Assembly (NCBI RefSeq): GCF_004208635.1
Contig: NZ_CP035806.1
Location: forward strand, 3,348,001-3,412,000
Source of the DNA: Leucobacter triazinivorans
GTDB taxonomy: Bacteria > Actinomycetota > Actinomycetes > Actinomycetales > Microbacteriaceae
Length of the DNA: 64,000 nt
Direction: 5' to 3'
Shown: one piece after another, positions 8,212 to 16,900 of the stretch
Layout of the letters: each line of letters starts with the position of its first letter
Numbering within the stretch: the stretch's first letter is position 1
Position numbers and translations under genes: made by a program
The notes under the pieces: model-generated
Database searches by the model: none
Seen by the model: the letters and a program-made list of their open reading frames with translations, nothing else
Told to the model about the DNA's origin: nothing

Positions 8212-11200
8212 CTACCAGCCCTCGGAGAGCACGCGGTCGAGCGCTGCGATCACCACGTCGGCGCTCTCCTCCGTGAGCGTCAGCGGCGGCTTGACCTTCA
8301 GCACGTTCGAGCGCTCGGACGTGGTGAGCACGATGACGCCGAGCTCCTTCAGACGCTCGCAGATCGCCGCTGCCTCCTGCTTCGCGGGTTCGAGCGTCGC
8401 GCGATCCCGCACCAGCTCCACCCCGAGATACAGCCCCTCGCCGTGCACCGGTCCGATGATGCTGTGCTTCTCGGCGAGCGCGCGAAAGCCCGTCGCGAGG
8501 CGCTCCCCCACGGCGCGGGCGTTCGCCTGCAGCCCCTCGGCCTCCATCGCGTCGAGCACCGCGAGGCCGACGCGGCAGCTCAGCGGATTGCCGCCCGCCG
8601 ACGAGAAGAACTGGCCCTGCGCGGCGAGCGCGTCGGCCACCCGCTTCGAGGTGATGACCCCGCCGATCGGGAAGCCGTTGCCCATCGGCTTCGCGATCGT
8701 GATGAGATCGGGCACCGCGCCCGACTGCTCGAAGCCCCAGAAGCTCGACCCCATGCGGCCGAAGCCCACCTGCACCTCGTCGGCGATGCAGAGCCCGCCC
8801 GCCGCGCGCACGCGCGCATACGCGTCGGCCAGGTATCCGTTGGGCAGCAGCACCCCGCCGGCGTTGCCGAGCACCGACTCGCAGATGAAGGCGGCCGCGT
8901 CGCGCCCCGCCCCGGCGAGCCGATCGAGGTCGGCGCCGAGGTCGGCCGCGTAGCGCTCCCCCACGGAGACGTCGTCTGCCTCGCCGCGATAGGTGCCGCG
9001 GAAGCGATTGGGCACGTCGGCGACGTGCACCCACTCGGGCCGGTTCTCGAGGGCGAACGGGTTGTCGTAGGCGCTCGTGGTGACCGCGTCGCTCGCCATC
9101 GTCCAGCCGTGATAGGCCTCCCGCAGCGCGACGACGGTCTTGCGCCCCGTGGCCGCCTGCGCCAGACGCAGCGCGAGATCCACGGCCTCGGATCCCGAGT
9201 TCACGAGCAGCACGGTGTCGAGACCGCTCCCCTCGGGCAGCAGGGCCAGCAGGCGCTCGCTGTACTCGGCGAGCTCGCGGTAGAGGAAGCGGGAGTTCGT
9301 GTTGAGGATCCTGATCTGCCGGTTCACCGCGTCGGCCACGCCCGGGTGTCCGTGACCGAGCCCGGTGACATTGTTCACCATGTCGATGTAGGCGCGGCCG
9401 GTCGTGTCGACGAGGTGGTGCCGCCAGCCGCGCTCGATCTGCATGGGCCGCTCGTAGTACCGCTCCTGGGCGCTGGCGAAGATGCCCTCGCGACGCCGCT
9501 GCTCATCGGCGGCCTCATCGCGCTGGGCGAGCGGGGCGAGGCCCAGCATCGCCGCGGGATCCCGGGTGAATCTCCGCCACGCGGGCACCCGATCGGGCGC
9601 CACGAGCTGCGCGCGGCCGGGAGCGGGCACCTCGATGGAGAGGATCGGCGGCGCGACGCCGTCGATCGCGTCGACGCGGCACAGGGCGACCGCGATCGGA
9701 CGGGCATCATCGCCCGCCTCGAGCACCGCGATCCGCGCGCCCGCCTCGACGCCGTCGCCGACCGAGCACTCCGCGCGCACTCCGTCGACCGAGAGGAACC
9801 AGCCGTCGCCCAGGTCGAGCAGCACGCCCCGCTCGGTGGCCGCGACAACGGTGCCCGCGACCGGCGCCGTTACCCTCTGTTCCGCGCCGGGCGCGACGAC
9901 CGCCTCGGTGCCGAACGGCCACGTCTCGGCCGCGTCGGCGGCGTCGATGGCCGCGCGGGTGAGGCGGTAGACGCCGTAGGGCAGCACCGCCGCAGCCGCG
10001 CCGTCGCGCAGCGCCGCGGAGACGAGGCGCTCCTCCGCGTCGTCTGCGAGCCACGTTCCGGCGTCGAGCGCCTCGCTCTCCACACCGGGATCGACCGTCG
10101 CGACCTCGCCGTCGAGGCCGGGCAGCAGTGAGCGCAGGGGGAGATCCTGCGACTCCTGCGACCCCGGTCGCTCCACGCAGGGTGACGGATGCGGAGCGGG
10201 TGCCGCCGGCAGCAGCGACCCGCTGCCGTCGGCGCCGCCGCGCATACCGAGCCGCGCGAGCACGTGCTCGGTCATCTCCGTGAGGGGCAGCGCGACGGCG
10301 GCGTCGAAGATCCGCTGCTCGCCGGCGATGCGATCCCGCGCGTAGTCGTTGCCGCCGTCGATCTCGAGCTGCCGCCAACCGCTGGCCACGAGGATCGCGC
10401 CGCGCAGCACCACGAGCGGCCACACCGCCCGGGCTTCGGCCTCCGAGAGCGGCGCGTCGCGGTGGAACGCCGCCACCGTGTCGAGCACGCGCAGCGGCCG
10501 CCGCGCGTCGTGATGCAGCATGGAGGCCGCCGTCACCGCGAGTTCGGAGACGCGCCAGCCGTAGGCGAGATCGCCGAGATCGAGCACGATACTCGGGTGC
10601 AGGCGGGCATCCTCCCCCCGTCGACCCATGACGTTGTCGTCGGTGAGATCGCCGTGGATCGCCTGCTGCGGCAGCACGTCGGTCACCTCGTCCAATGCCG
10701 CCCGGGCCTCGTCGGCCGCATCGAGCACCCGCTCCCGCAGCGTCTCGTCGGCGATGGACGGCGCGAGCAGCAGGGTCTGCTCGTGCGCGACGTCCATGAT
10801 CCACATGTGGTCCCGGTCGAGGCCCGGGTGGCGGAGCCCGACGAGCGCATTCGCGGAGGCCGCGGCGAGCGCCCCGAACTCCTCCAGCACCACCGGCGCG
10901 AGGTAGCCGATGTCCACCATCGGCTCCCCGTCGGCGAACTCGCTGCGCCGCACCGCGAAGCCCTGCTCGCTGCGCTGCGTGAGCGCGCCGTCGAGTCCGG
11001 GGAGCACCGCCGGCGCCGGGACGCCGGCGGTGCGGTAGGCCTCGAGCGCCGCGTGCTGGGCATCGCGCGCCTCGTCGCCGAAGGCCGGGTTGTCCACCCG
11101 CAGCACGCTGCGCGTGCCGTCGGGCTGTTCGAGCACGAAGTTGCGGTCCTGGTTGCTGCCGAGCTCCCGCACCGAGACCTCGATGCCGTAGCATGCGCGC

Positions 11201-11268
11201 GCGATCGCGCGCGCATCGTTCTCCGAGACGTCCGGGCGCACGAGGCCGCCAGACTGCTGTTCCGTCAT
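8212..11268 (-). CDS. kinase-like/class III aminotransferase three-domain fusion
   Basis: 1018 aa from ATG 11268 (GGAGA Shine-Dalgarno). Residues about 1-370 form an aminoglycoside phosphotransferase/hydroxylysine kinase-type domain with IHGDLTDDNVM (catalytic loop) and IVLDLGDLAYG (metal-binding Asp). Residues about 400-570 hold a small beta-rich domain resembling the M23/biotinyl-hammerhead fold (RVTAPVAGTVVAATERGVLL). Residues about 600-1018 are a PLP class III aminotransferase with NVTGLGHGHP, EVQVGFGRMG and the lysine in TIAKPMGNGFP. Relatives of the outer domains are hydroxylysine kinase and the phospho-lyases AGXT2L1/L2, which suggests phosphorylation of an amino alcohol followed by elimination. 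That route and the substrate are inferred. Confidence 0.8.
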   Translation of the reverse strand: MTEQQSGGLVRPDVSENDARAIARACYGIEVSVRELGSNQDRNFVLEQPDGTRSVLRVDNPAFGDEARDAQHAALEAYRTAGVPAPAVLPGLDGALTQRSEQGFAVRRSEFADGEPMVDIGYLAPVVLEEFGALAAASANALVGLRHPGLDRDHMWIMDVAHEQTLLLAPSIADETLRERVLDAADEARAALDEVTDVLPQQAIHGDLTDDNVMGRRGEDARLHPSIVLDLGDLAYGWRVSELAVTAASMLHHDARRPLRVLDTVAAFHRDAPLSEAEARAVWPLVVLRGAILVASGWRQLEIDGGNDYARDRIAGEQRIFDAAVALPLTEMTEHVLARLGMRGGADGSGSLLPAAPAPHPSPCVERPGSQESQDLPLRSLLPGLDGEVATVDPGVESEALDAGTWLADDAEERLVSAALRDGAAAAVLPYGVYRLTRAAIDAADAAETWPFGTEAVVAPGAEQRVTAPVAGTVVAATERGVLLDLGDGWFLSVDGVRAECSVGDGVEAGARIAVLEAGDDARPIAVALCRVDAIDGVAPPILSIEVPAPGRAQLVAPDRVPAWRRFTRDPAAMLGLAPLAQRDEAADEQRRREGIFASAQERYYERPMQIERGWRHHLVDTTGRAYIDMVNNVTGLGHGHPGVADAVNRQIRILNTNSRFLYRELAEYSERLLALLPEGSGLDTVLLVNSGSEAVDLALRLAQAATGRKTVVALREAYHGWTMASDAVTTSAYDNPFALENRPEWVHVADVPNRFRGTYRGEADDVSVGERYAADLGADLDRLAGAGRDAAAFICESVLGNAGGVLLPNGYLADAYARVRAAGGLCIADEVQVGFGRMGSSFWGFEQSGAVPDLITIAKPMGNGFPIGGVITSKRVADALAAQGQFFSSAGGNPLSCRVGLAVLDAMEAEGLQANARAVGERLATGFRALAEKHSIIGPVHGEGLYLGVELVRDRATLEPAKQEAAAICERLKELGVIVLTTSERSNVLKVKPPLTLTEESADVVIAALDRVLSEGW

Positions 11269-11412
11269 CGTCAGTTCTCCATCTCTGGATCGAAATGATG
11301 TCACGCGTGTGTTGGGTGCCCCAGTTCGCTGTCGCGGGGCACTCGGGCTCGGGAGCAGGGTCCGCACAAGCCGACGTCGACGGGGCCGCCCGAGCGATTC
11401 GGGCGGCAGGGA

Positions 11413-12018
11413 TCAGACGAGGTCTCGGATGGCCGGCGCGAGCGCGCTGAACGCCCGCGTGCGATGCGAGAGCCGATCCTTCTCGGCGGCGGTGAGCTCC
11501 GCCGCCGAACGCTGCTCGCCCTCGGGGCGGAAGACCGGATCGTAGCCGAACCCGTGCGCGCCGACCGGTTCGCGCAGCACGCTCCCCTGCCACACGCCCA
11601 GCTCGCACAGCTCCTGCCCGCGCTCGTCGCGCTCCGGGGGCACCACGAGCGCGGCGGCGCACACGAAGCCCGCGCCGCGATGGTCGTCGGCGATGTCGGT
11701 CAGCTGCCACAGCAGCAGATCGACGTTCGCACGATCGCTGCGCTCGGGCCCGCCCCACCGTGCGGAGAAGATGCCCGGGGATCCGCCGAGCACGTCGACC
11801 GCGATGCCGGAATCGTCGGCGATCGCCGGAAGCCCGGTGTGCGCGGCGGCGGCCCGCGCCTTGAGCAGCGCGTTCTCCTCGAAACTGAGGCCGCTCTCGA
11901 CCGGTTCGGGGCCGTCATAGCCGACGAGCTCGATGCCCGGGATCAGCGGGCCGAGGATCCTGCGCAATTCCTCGAGCTTGTGGGAGTTGTGCGAGGCGAG
12001 CACCAGCGTCCGGGTCAT
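11413..12018 (-). CDS. rdgB: RdgB/HAM1 non-canonical purine NTP pyrophosphatase
   Basis: 201 aa. Hydrolyses dITP, XTP and ITP to monophosphates to keep deaminated purines out of DNA and RNA. Signature residues are all present: LASHNSHKLEELR near the N-terminus, SFEENALLKA, IADDSGIAVD, GFGYDPVF and KDRLSHR. It follows rph after 12 bases with GGGGGAAG before ATG 12018 and is the last gene of the lepB-rnhB-rph-rdgB operon. A short gap (11269-11412) separates it from the fusion aminotransferase; I see no strong terminator there. Confidence 0.95.
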   Translation of the reverse strand: MTRTLVLASHNSHKLEELRRILGPLIPGIELVGYDGPEPVESGLSFEENALLKARAAAAHTGLPAIADDSGIAVDVLGGSPGIFSARWGGPERSDRANVDLLLWQLTDIADDHRGAGFVCAAALVVPPERDERGQELCELGVWQGSVLREPVGAHGFGYDPVFRPEGEQRSAAELTAAEKDRLSHRTRAFSALAPAIRDLV

Positions 12019-12030
12019 CGTCGCTTCCCC

Positions 12031-12777
12031 CTACTCGCCCTCGTGCAGCACGGCCCGCTGCAGTTCGGCGAGCTCAGCCGCGCTCACGAGCGCGAGGTCG
12101 AGCAGCGCGTCGAGCTCGGCGCGCGCGAACGGCGCGCCCTCGGCGGTGCCCTGCACCTCGACGAAGTCGCCGGCTCCGGTCACCACCACGTTCATGTCGG
12201 TCTCGGCGCGCGAATCCTCCACGTAGGCCAGGTCGCTCATCGGCACGCCGTCGACGATGCCCACCGAGACGGCGGCGACGCTGTCGATGAGCGGTCGGGC
12301 CTTCTGCGCGATGTGGCCCCGGGCCCGGGCCCACGCGACCGCCTCGGCGAGCGCGACGTAGGCGCCCGTGATCGACGCGGTCCGCGTGCCCCCGTCGGCC
12401 TGCAGCACGTCGCAGTCGATGACGATCGTGTTCTCCCCGAGCGCCTTCGTGTCGATCACGGCGCGCAGGCTGCGGCCGATGAGTCGCGAGATCTCGTGCG
12501 TGCGGCCGCCGATCCGGCCCTTGACCGATTCGCGCTGCATGCGCTCATTCGTCGACCGCGGCAGCATCGAGTACTCGGCGGTGACCCACCCCGTGCCCTT
12601 CCCCGCCAGCCAGCGCGGCACGCCGGGCGTGAACGAGGCGGTGCACAGCACCCGAGTCGCCCCGAAGGAGATGAGCGCGCTGCCCTCGGCCTGGGCACTC
12701 CAGCCGCGCTCGATGGTCACTGGGCGCATCTGCGCCGGGGAGCGCCCGTCGGCGCGTGCGTCTGCTGTCGAATTCAC
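12031..12777 (-). CDS. rph: ribonuclease PH
   Basis: 248 aa phosphorolytic 3'-5' exoribonuclease that trims tRNA 3' ends, acting as a hexameric ring. Seen: [18 protein letters not shown] near the start, [11 protein letters not shown], a basic [20 protein letters not shown] segment, [23 protein letters not shown], and a C-terminal [11 protein letters not shown]. The GTG start (12777) overlaps the rnhB stop by GTGA, so translation is probably coupled. Length is normal. Confidence 0.95.
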   Translation of the reverse strand: MNSTADARADGRSPAQMRPVTIERGWSAQAEGSALISFGATRVLCTASFTPGVPRWLAGKGTGWVTAEYSMLPRSTNERMQRESVKGRIGGRTHEISRLIGRSLRAVIDTKALGENTIVIDCDVLQADGGTRTASITGAYVALAEAVAWARARGHIAQKARPLIDSVAAVSVGIVDGVPMSDLAYVEDSRAETDMNVVVTGAGDFVEVQGTAEGAPFARAELDALLDLALVSAAELAELQRAVLHEGE

Positions 12778-13463
12778 CCGTCCAGACTATCGCGCGGCGC
12801 TCGCGCGTCCGGCTTGATCCAGGTGCGTCGGTGCAGCTCGGTGAGGCCGTGCCGGGCGATGCCGTCGTAGTGGGCGCGGGATCCGTAGCCCTTGTTCGAC
12901 GCCCACGCGTACTCCGGGTGCGCGTCGTGCGCCTCGCGCATCACGGCATCGCGCAGCACCTTGGCGCGCACGGACGCCGCGGCGACGCTCGCGCAGCTGC
13001 GATCCGCCCCCACCCGAGTGCGCACGTCGAGGGGCGTCCTCAGCGCCGGCGACAGCCAGTCGTGCGCACCGTCGAGCAGGATCACGGCGCGGTCCACCGG
13101 CACGCCGGACGCGTGCAGCTCGAGCAGTGCGCGCCGAGCGGCTTCGCCCAGCATCGGTCCGATGCCGCGCTCGTCGATCTCCGGGGCGCTGCCGAAGCCG
13201 ACGGCGCCCGGGCCCCACTCGGCGACGAGCGGCGCCATGGCCTCGCGTCGCTTCTCGCTCAGCAGCTTCGAGTCGCGCAGGCCCGCGGGGAACGCGTCGA
13301 TGCCCGCGCGCACCGCGTGCGCGCCGACCGCCACCGGGCCGGCGACCGCGCCGCGCCCCACCTCGTCGATCCCGATGACGAGCTCGGCGCCGGCCGCGAA
13401 GCACTCCCACTCGAGCTGGAGCGTCGGATCCTTCGCCGGCGCATCGTCTGCGGCCCCGGTCAC
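12774..13463 (-). CDS. rnhB: ribonuclease HII
   Basis: 229 aa, removes ribonucleotides from RNA:DNA hybrids. The DEDD metal-binding set is visible: [10 protein letters not shown] (Asp, Glu), LLDGAHDW (Asp) and the later Asp in [25 protein letters not shown] and [11 protein letters not shown] are the usual supporting blocks. I place the start at GTG 13463, where it overlaps the lepB stop (GTGA); longer upstream reading belongs to lepB in another frame. It takes the position upstream of rph that murI occupies in some actinobacteria. Confidence 0.92.
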   Translation of the reverse strand: MTGAADDAPAKDPTLQLEWECFAAGAELVIGIDEVGRGAVAGPVAVGAHAVRAGIDAFPAGLRDSKLLSEKRREAMAPLVAEWGPGAVGFGSAPEIDERGIGPMLGEAARRALLELHASGVPVDRAVILLDGAHDWLSPALRTPLDVRTRVGADRSCASVAAASVRAKVLRDAVMREAHDAHPEYAWASNKGYGSRAHYDGIARHGLTELHRRTWIKPDARAPRDSLDG

Positions 13464-14176
13464 TGCCGCGCTTCCTCCACGCCCGTGAACGTGCCCTCTG
13501 GCGTCCCCAGCCAGGTGAAGCGGTTCAGCGGCCAATTGAGCACGAACGCCCGGCCGACGATCTCGCTCTCGGGGACGAAGCCCTTGCCGGGCTGCTCCTG
13601 GTTGTAGCGCGAATCCTTGCTCTGGTAGCGGTTGTCGCCCATGACCCAGACGGAGTCCTCGGGCACGGTGACGTCGAAGTCGATCTTCGACGCGCGCTCC
13701 TCGCCGGGCGGAATCACGATGTAGGGCTCGTCGAGCGGGATCCCGTTCACCGTCACGCGTCCCTCGGCGTCGCAGCACTGCACGCGGTCGCCGCCGATGC
13801 CGATCACGCGCTTCACGACGTACTCGTGGCTCGTGTCGGCGGCCAGGCCGACGGCCTGCAGCACCTTCTCGAAGCCCTGCGGCGGCTCGGCGCTGCGCGG
13901 CAGCAGCCAGCCGCCCGGATCCTTGAATACCACGACGTCCCCGCGCTGCACCGGCACGAGCTGCGGCACCAGCTGATTCACCAGGATGCGATCGTTGACC
14001 TTGAGGGTCTGCTCCATCGAGACCGACGGGATGTAGAAGCTGCGCACCAGGAAGGTCTTCAAGAGGAAGGAGACCAGGAACGCGACCAGCAGGATGACGA
14101 TGAGGTCGCGCAGGAATCCGAGGAGCCCGCTGCGACGAGACCGCCGTGGAGCCCCCGGCGTATCGGATTCACTCAT
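13460..14176 (-). CDS. lepB: signal peptidase I
   Basis: 238 aa from ATG 14176, preceded by GGGGAAG; an in-frame ATG at 14236 lacks such a site. One membrane anchor (about residues 18-42, LRDLIVILLVAFLVSFLLK) puts the catalytic domain outside the cell. The nucleophile is Ser in IPSVSMEQTL and the general base Lys in VVKRVIGIGGD; WVMGDNRYQSKDSR is box E. Cleaves signal peptides of exported proteins. Gene order rplS-lepB-rnhB is the common actinobacterial one. A hairpin terminator between rplS and lepB (14245-14279) suggests partial uncoupling. Confidence 0.95.
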   Translation of the reverse strand: MSESDTPGAPRRSRRSGLLGFLRDLIVILLVAFLVSFLLKTFLVRSFYIPSVSMEQTLKVNDRILVNQLVPQLVPVQRGDVVVFKDPGGWLLPRSAEPPQGFEKVLQAVGLAADTSHEYVVKRVIGIGGDRVQCCDAEGRVTVNGIPLDEPYIVIPPGEERASKIDFDVTVPEDSVWVMGDNRYQSKDSRYNQEQPGKGFVPESEIVGRAFVLNWPLNRFTWLGTPEGTFTGVEEARQ

Positions 14177-14244
14177 GAGCACTTCCCCAGCATCGATGTC
14201 GGAAGGGCGCACCGGGCGACCGCTCCACGGTTCCATAGAGACAC

Positions 14245-14279
14245 CTCAGGCTCCCACCCATTGCAGGAGGGAGCCTGAG
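14245..14279 (-). terminator. hairpin downstream of rplS
   Basis: CTCAGGCTCCC (14245-14255) pairs perfectly with 14269-14279 across a 13-base loop. It lies 45 bases after the rplS stop on the minus strand and before lepB, with no T-run, so it may attenuate rather than stop transcription. Confidence 0.6.
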
Positions 14280-14324
14280 AGGCGCACAGGCTCATCATGA
14301 TAAGCCCGTGCGGAGGCGGGACGC

Positions 14325-14672
14325 TCAGGCGTCGCGCTTCTCCTTGATCTTCGCCTTCTTGCCGGTGAGGCCGCGCAAGTAGTAGAGCTTGGCGCGGCGC
14401 ACATCACCGCGGGTGACGACCTCGATCTTGTCGATCGCGGGCGAGTGCACGGGGAACTTGCGCTCGACGCCCACCTGGAAGCTGATCTTGCGCACGGTGA
14501 AGGTCTCGCGGATCCCCTCACCGTGGCGGGAGATGACGACGCCCTGGAACACCTGGACGCGCGAGCGGTTGCCCTCGACGATGTTCACGTGCACCTTGAC
14601 GGTGTCGCCGGCGCGGAACTCGGGGATGTCGCTCTTGAGCGACGCGGCATCGACGTGGTCGAGCTTCTGCAT
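14325..14672 (-). CDS. rplS: 50S ribosomal protein L19
   Basis: 115 aa, standard length. Contains the L19 core: [54 protein letters not shown], and the C-terminal [17 protein letters not shown]19 sits at the 30S-50S interface near bridge B6/B8. ATG 14672 follows AGAGAGTAGACCACC. Likely -10 elements upstream include CATAAT (14797-14792, minus), which would give a leader of about 110 bases. Confidence 0.97.
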   Translation of the reverse strand: MQKLDHVDAASLKSDIPEFRAGDTVKVHVNIVEGNRSRVQVFQGVVISRHGEGIRETFTVRKISFQVGVERKFPVHSPAIDKIEVVTRGDVRRAKLYYLRGLTGKKAKIKEKRDA

Positions 14673-14940
14673 GGTGGTCTACTCTCTGCGCCCGCCGCAA
14701 GTCGGGAACGCGGATATCGAAAAAGTACTGAGGTTCGGCTCACGGTTCGTGCGGACCCTCGCGGCAGTGCCGCACCGTGGCACAAGGATCAATTATGCCA
14801 TACTTCCGGGCGCCTCTCCGCATCCGGCGAGGCATTCGCGCGCCAGGAGATGTCGCCAAAACTGCCTCGAGGCATCAACTTCTGGCGCGCGTAGGGGCGG
14901 GCGCGTGGGGGCGGGAGGAACCGCGAGCCCCGCCAACGAA
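14673..14940 (-). promoter_or_regulatory. rplS leader and promoter region
   Basis: No open frame of merit. CATAAT at 14797-14792 on the minus strand is the best -10 candidate for rplS; no clear -35. The remainder is GC-rich and shows no strong hairpin. Confidence 0.35.
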
Positions 14941-14969
14941 AAGAACCCCCTGGTCTCCAGGGGGTTCTT
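14941..14969. terminator. perfect bidirectional hairpin; native tRNA-Leu terminator
   Basis: AAGAACCCCCTGG and CCAGGGGGTTCTT are separated by TCT: a 13-base perfect stem. It follows the displaced tRNA 3' fragment (14980-15000) in the minus direction by 10 bases, as expected for the terminator that belonged to the tRNA-Leu gene before the element integrated. It also separates rplS from the element. Confidence 0.8.
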
Positions 14970-14979
14970 CACTCATTCG

Positions 14980-15000
14980 TGCGCGAGGGGGGACTTGAAC
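14980..15000 (-). repeat. left attachment site (displaced tRNA-Leu 3' end)
   Basis: Identical to the last 21 bases of tRNA-Leu (T-arm 3' half and acceptor 3' strand). Identity with the right site ends at 15000/34520 on one side; CATTCG follows on the other side in both, with a two-base gap. Confidence 0.85.
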
Positions 15001-15077
15001 TGATCTCGACCCCCTCGCGCCGAGAATCTCGACCGAGCGTTCTGCCGCATAAGATCAACGATCTAGGGCATGTGACC

Positions 15078-15086
15078 TGTGGATAA
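15078..15086 (-). promoter_or_regulatory. perfect DnaA box in the element's left arm
   Basis: TGTGGATAA, the complement of TTATCCACA, lies 78 bases inside the left core. Its conservation in the relic at 210-218 suggests a function in the arm, possibly as an accessory protein site for excision. Confidence 0.45.
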
Positions 15087-15117
15087 CTCCACCGCGATAC
15101 GCCGCGATACAGATTGC

Positions 15118-15138
15118 TTAGCACTTTTGTTAGCACTT
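15118..15138 (-). promoter_or_regulatory. left-arm integrase-type direct repeats
   Basis: TTAGCACTT at 15118-15126 and 15130-15138 (AAGTGCTAA on the minus strand), 12 bases apart, about 120 bases from the core. Confidence 0.55.
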
Positions 15139-15313
15139 CTGGGACGACGGTCCCAAGGGTGAATGCAGTGGCCGAGTACTTCTCGACCGCTTGTGGTGTC
15201 AACCACTCCGGTGGTGTGGCCGAGAGACGAGCGGTCTGGACCGGGCCAGGGACCCGTGGTCTCCTGACGTTCGGGGGAGGGCAATTCGGGGAGGTGGTTC
15301 CTACACTGAAGAC

Positions 15314-15949
15314 ATGGCTGAGAGTTCACACCGTCGGGGACGTCCCCCGCATCCCGACGTGCTCACGCCGGCTGAGTGGCGGATTGCCCACGCAGTGCGC
15401 CACGGCATGCCCAATCGCATGATTGCCCGGCGCCAGGGAGTGAGCCTCGACGCCGTGAAGTTCCACATCGGCAACATTCTCGACAAGCTCGGCTTGGACA
15501 GCCGAGCGGAACTCCGATCGTGGGAGGGCATTCCGATCGACAGTCCACTCAGAACCGCACCTCAGGAAAAGGAGGAGGCCATGACCGACGCCGTACTGAG
15601 ATCCATCGGGCAGGTGTCGCGCCGCGTGAGCAGCGTCGAAGCGGCCGTCGCGTGGTATCGCGACGTCCTCCAGCTCCCGCACCTCTATACCTATGGCGAC
15701 ATCGCGTTCTTCGACGTCCAGGGCACGAGGCTCTTCCTCAGCGCGATCGATGAGGGCGCGGGCGAGCAGGGCGAGTCCGTCCTCTACTTTCGTGTCGATG
15801 ACATCCACGCCGCCTGCGCCACGCTCACCGGTCGAGGACTCGGGCGTCGAGGAATGGATGGCGTTCTTCAGCGATCCCGACGGGCACACACTTGCGCTCA
15901 TGAGTCAGACTGGACCAACAGGCGATCCGGCGACCCCCTGAGCGGTTAG
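15314..15949 (+). pseudogene. frameshifted LuxR-type HTH / VOC (glyoxalase) fusion
   Basis: From ATG 15314 (six bases after TACACT) the frame encodes a LuxR-like HTH (LTPAEWRIAHAVRHGMPNRMIARRQGVSLDAVKFHIGNILDKLGL) and then a VOC-domain metal-fold protein (VSSVEAAVAWYRDVLQLPHLYTYGDIAFFDVQG, LYFRVDDIHAACATLTGRG). At about 15835 the VOC ending EEWMAFFSDPDGHTLALMSQ continues in the +1 frame and stops at 15941, while the first frame runs on without similarity to 15949. About 15-20 residues usual between the two parts are missing, so a small deletion with frameshift is likely. It lies at the left end of the element. Confidence 0.7.
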
Positions 15950-16210
15950 CACAGTCGTGGGATGCGGCATGGTCCGCAGCCCGCGTTCCAGCATGGACGC
16001 CTGATCCTCGTGAACGTGTCATGTCTGGGTGTAGAGGTGTGACCCGAAGGTAGGCTTGAGGCATGTCGATCGTTCAGGCGCGTACCGAGATCCCCCAGGC
16101 TCGCCCCCGGCTCCGCGCCTCGGGCGGTGCAGATGGCGAGCCCGGTCTGAACCCCGCAGACTACCGATAGGTGCCGCGTCTCGTGCGGGATTGACGGATG
16201 GTGAACGCAG
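15950..16210 (+). other. gap with a short ORF behind a leaderless-type promoter
   Basis: TAGGCT (16051-16056) is followed after six bases by ATG 16063, opening a 35-codon frame to TAG 16168-16170. It has no recognised similarity; it may be the remaining 5' end of a lost gene. Nothing else is visible in the gap. Confidence 0.3.
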
Positions 16211-16696
16211 ATGTCGTCCTTGGCAGAACCTGGCGCACCCGAGGTGCCCAGCGCGCACGTCGAAGCGGTGCAGCGTCTTGAGGATGCGCTCTCGGACTTC
16301 GTGGCGGGAGTGCGCGGCATGTACGCCAATGCGGCTGGGCAGGTCGACCCTGACCTGCCTCCCTCGGCGTACAGGGTGCTGCTGACGATCTCACGGATCG
16401 GCCCGGTGAGTTTGTCGACTCTGGTCGAGAGGTTCGCCTCCGACAAAGGTCAGATGAGCCGGCAGATCAAGGAGCTGGAAGCCCTCGGCCTGGTGGAGCG
16501 CACCGTCGACCCGAACGATGGCAGGATCCGGTTGATCGGGATGACTCCCGAGGGCGTGAACCGTATGACCGTGGCTCGGCGTCCCTATCGGGAGCAGCTC
16601 ACCGCAGTACTCTCGGATCGTTCGCCAGAGTCGATCGCCGGGCTCACCGAGCTGCTGCGGACGGTCGCGACACGAGGGATCGTCCCGCCCCGTTGA
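16211..16696 (+). CDS. MarR-family transcriptional regulator
   Basis: 161 aa winged-helix dimer. Helices and wing: SAYRVLLTISRIGPVSLSTLVERFASDKGQMSRQIKELEALGLVERTVDPNDGRIRLIGMTPEG, with the DxR wing signature as DPNDGRIR. MarR proteins usually repress pumps and redox enzymes and are released by phenolic or oxidising ligands. No target adjoins directly; a TetR-reductase-LLM operon lies downstream. Its last 16 codons recur as a remnant at 19198-19250, so a second copy of this gene once lay there. Confidence 0.85.
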   Translation: MSSLAEPGAPEVPSAHVEAVQRLEDALSDFVAGVRGMYANAAGQVDPDLPPSAYRVLLTISRIGPVSLSTLVERFASDKGQMSRQIKELEALGLVERTVDPNDGRIRLIGMTPEGVNRMTVARRPYREQLTAVLSDRSPESIAGLTELLRTVATRGIVPPR

Positions 16697-16859
16697 ACCG
16701 GCGATGCCGCGTCCCTCACCGCGCACCGCGCGGGAACGGCTCGCGGCAGGGGCGCTGGCCGAGCGCGCAGCGCGAGGACGGGCATCCGAGCCCGGCCCGC
16801 ACCGTTCGTCCCGCCCAGGGCCAGAGCACGGTGAGCGTGTCCGTGCTCGGCCGACAGAT

Positions 16860-16881
16860 AAGTGGAGGTGAACCTCCACTT
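16860..16881. promoter_or_regulatory. palindromic operator of the TetR operon
   Basis: AAGTGGAGGT and ACCTCCACTT are separated by GA: a 22-base palindrome, just upstream of TATCGT (16889-16894), which is six bases from ATG 16901. The position over the -35 region fits repression by the TetR protein encoded next. Confidence 0.7.
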
Positions 16882-16900
16882 GTTGCGGTATCGTGTCCCC

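Noticed and set aside
8002..10131. 709-codon plus-strand frame opposite the aminotransferase fusion
   Set aside because: Composition of an antisense shadow; the minus strand has clear catalytic motifs.
16703..16870. 55-codon ORF between MarR and TetR genes
   Set aside because: Arg/Pro/Ala-rich, no ribosome site, overlaps the TetR operator.
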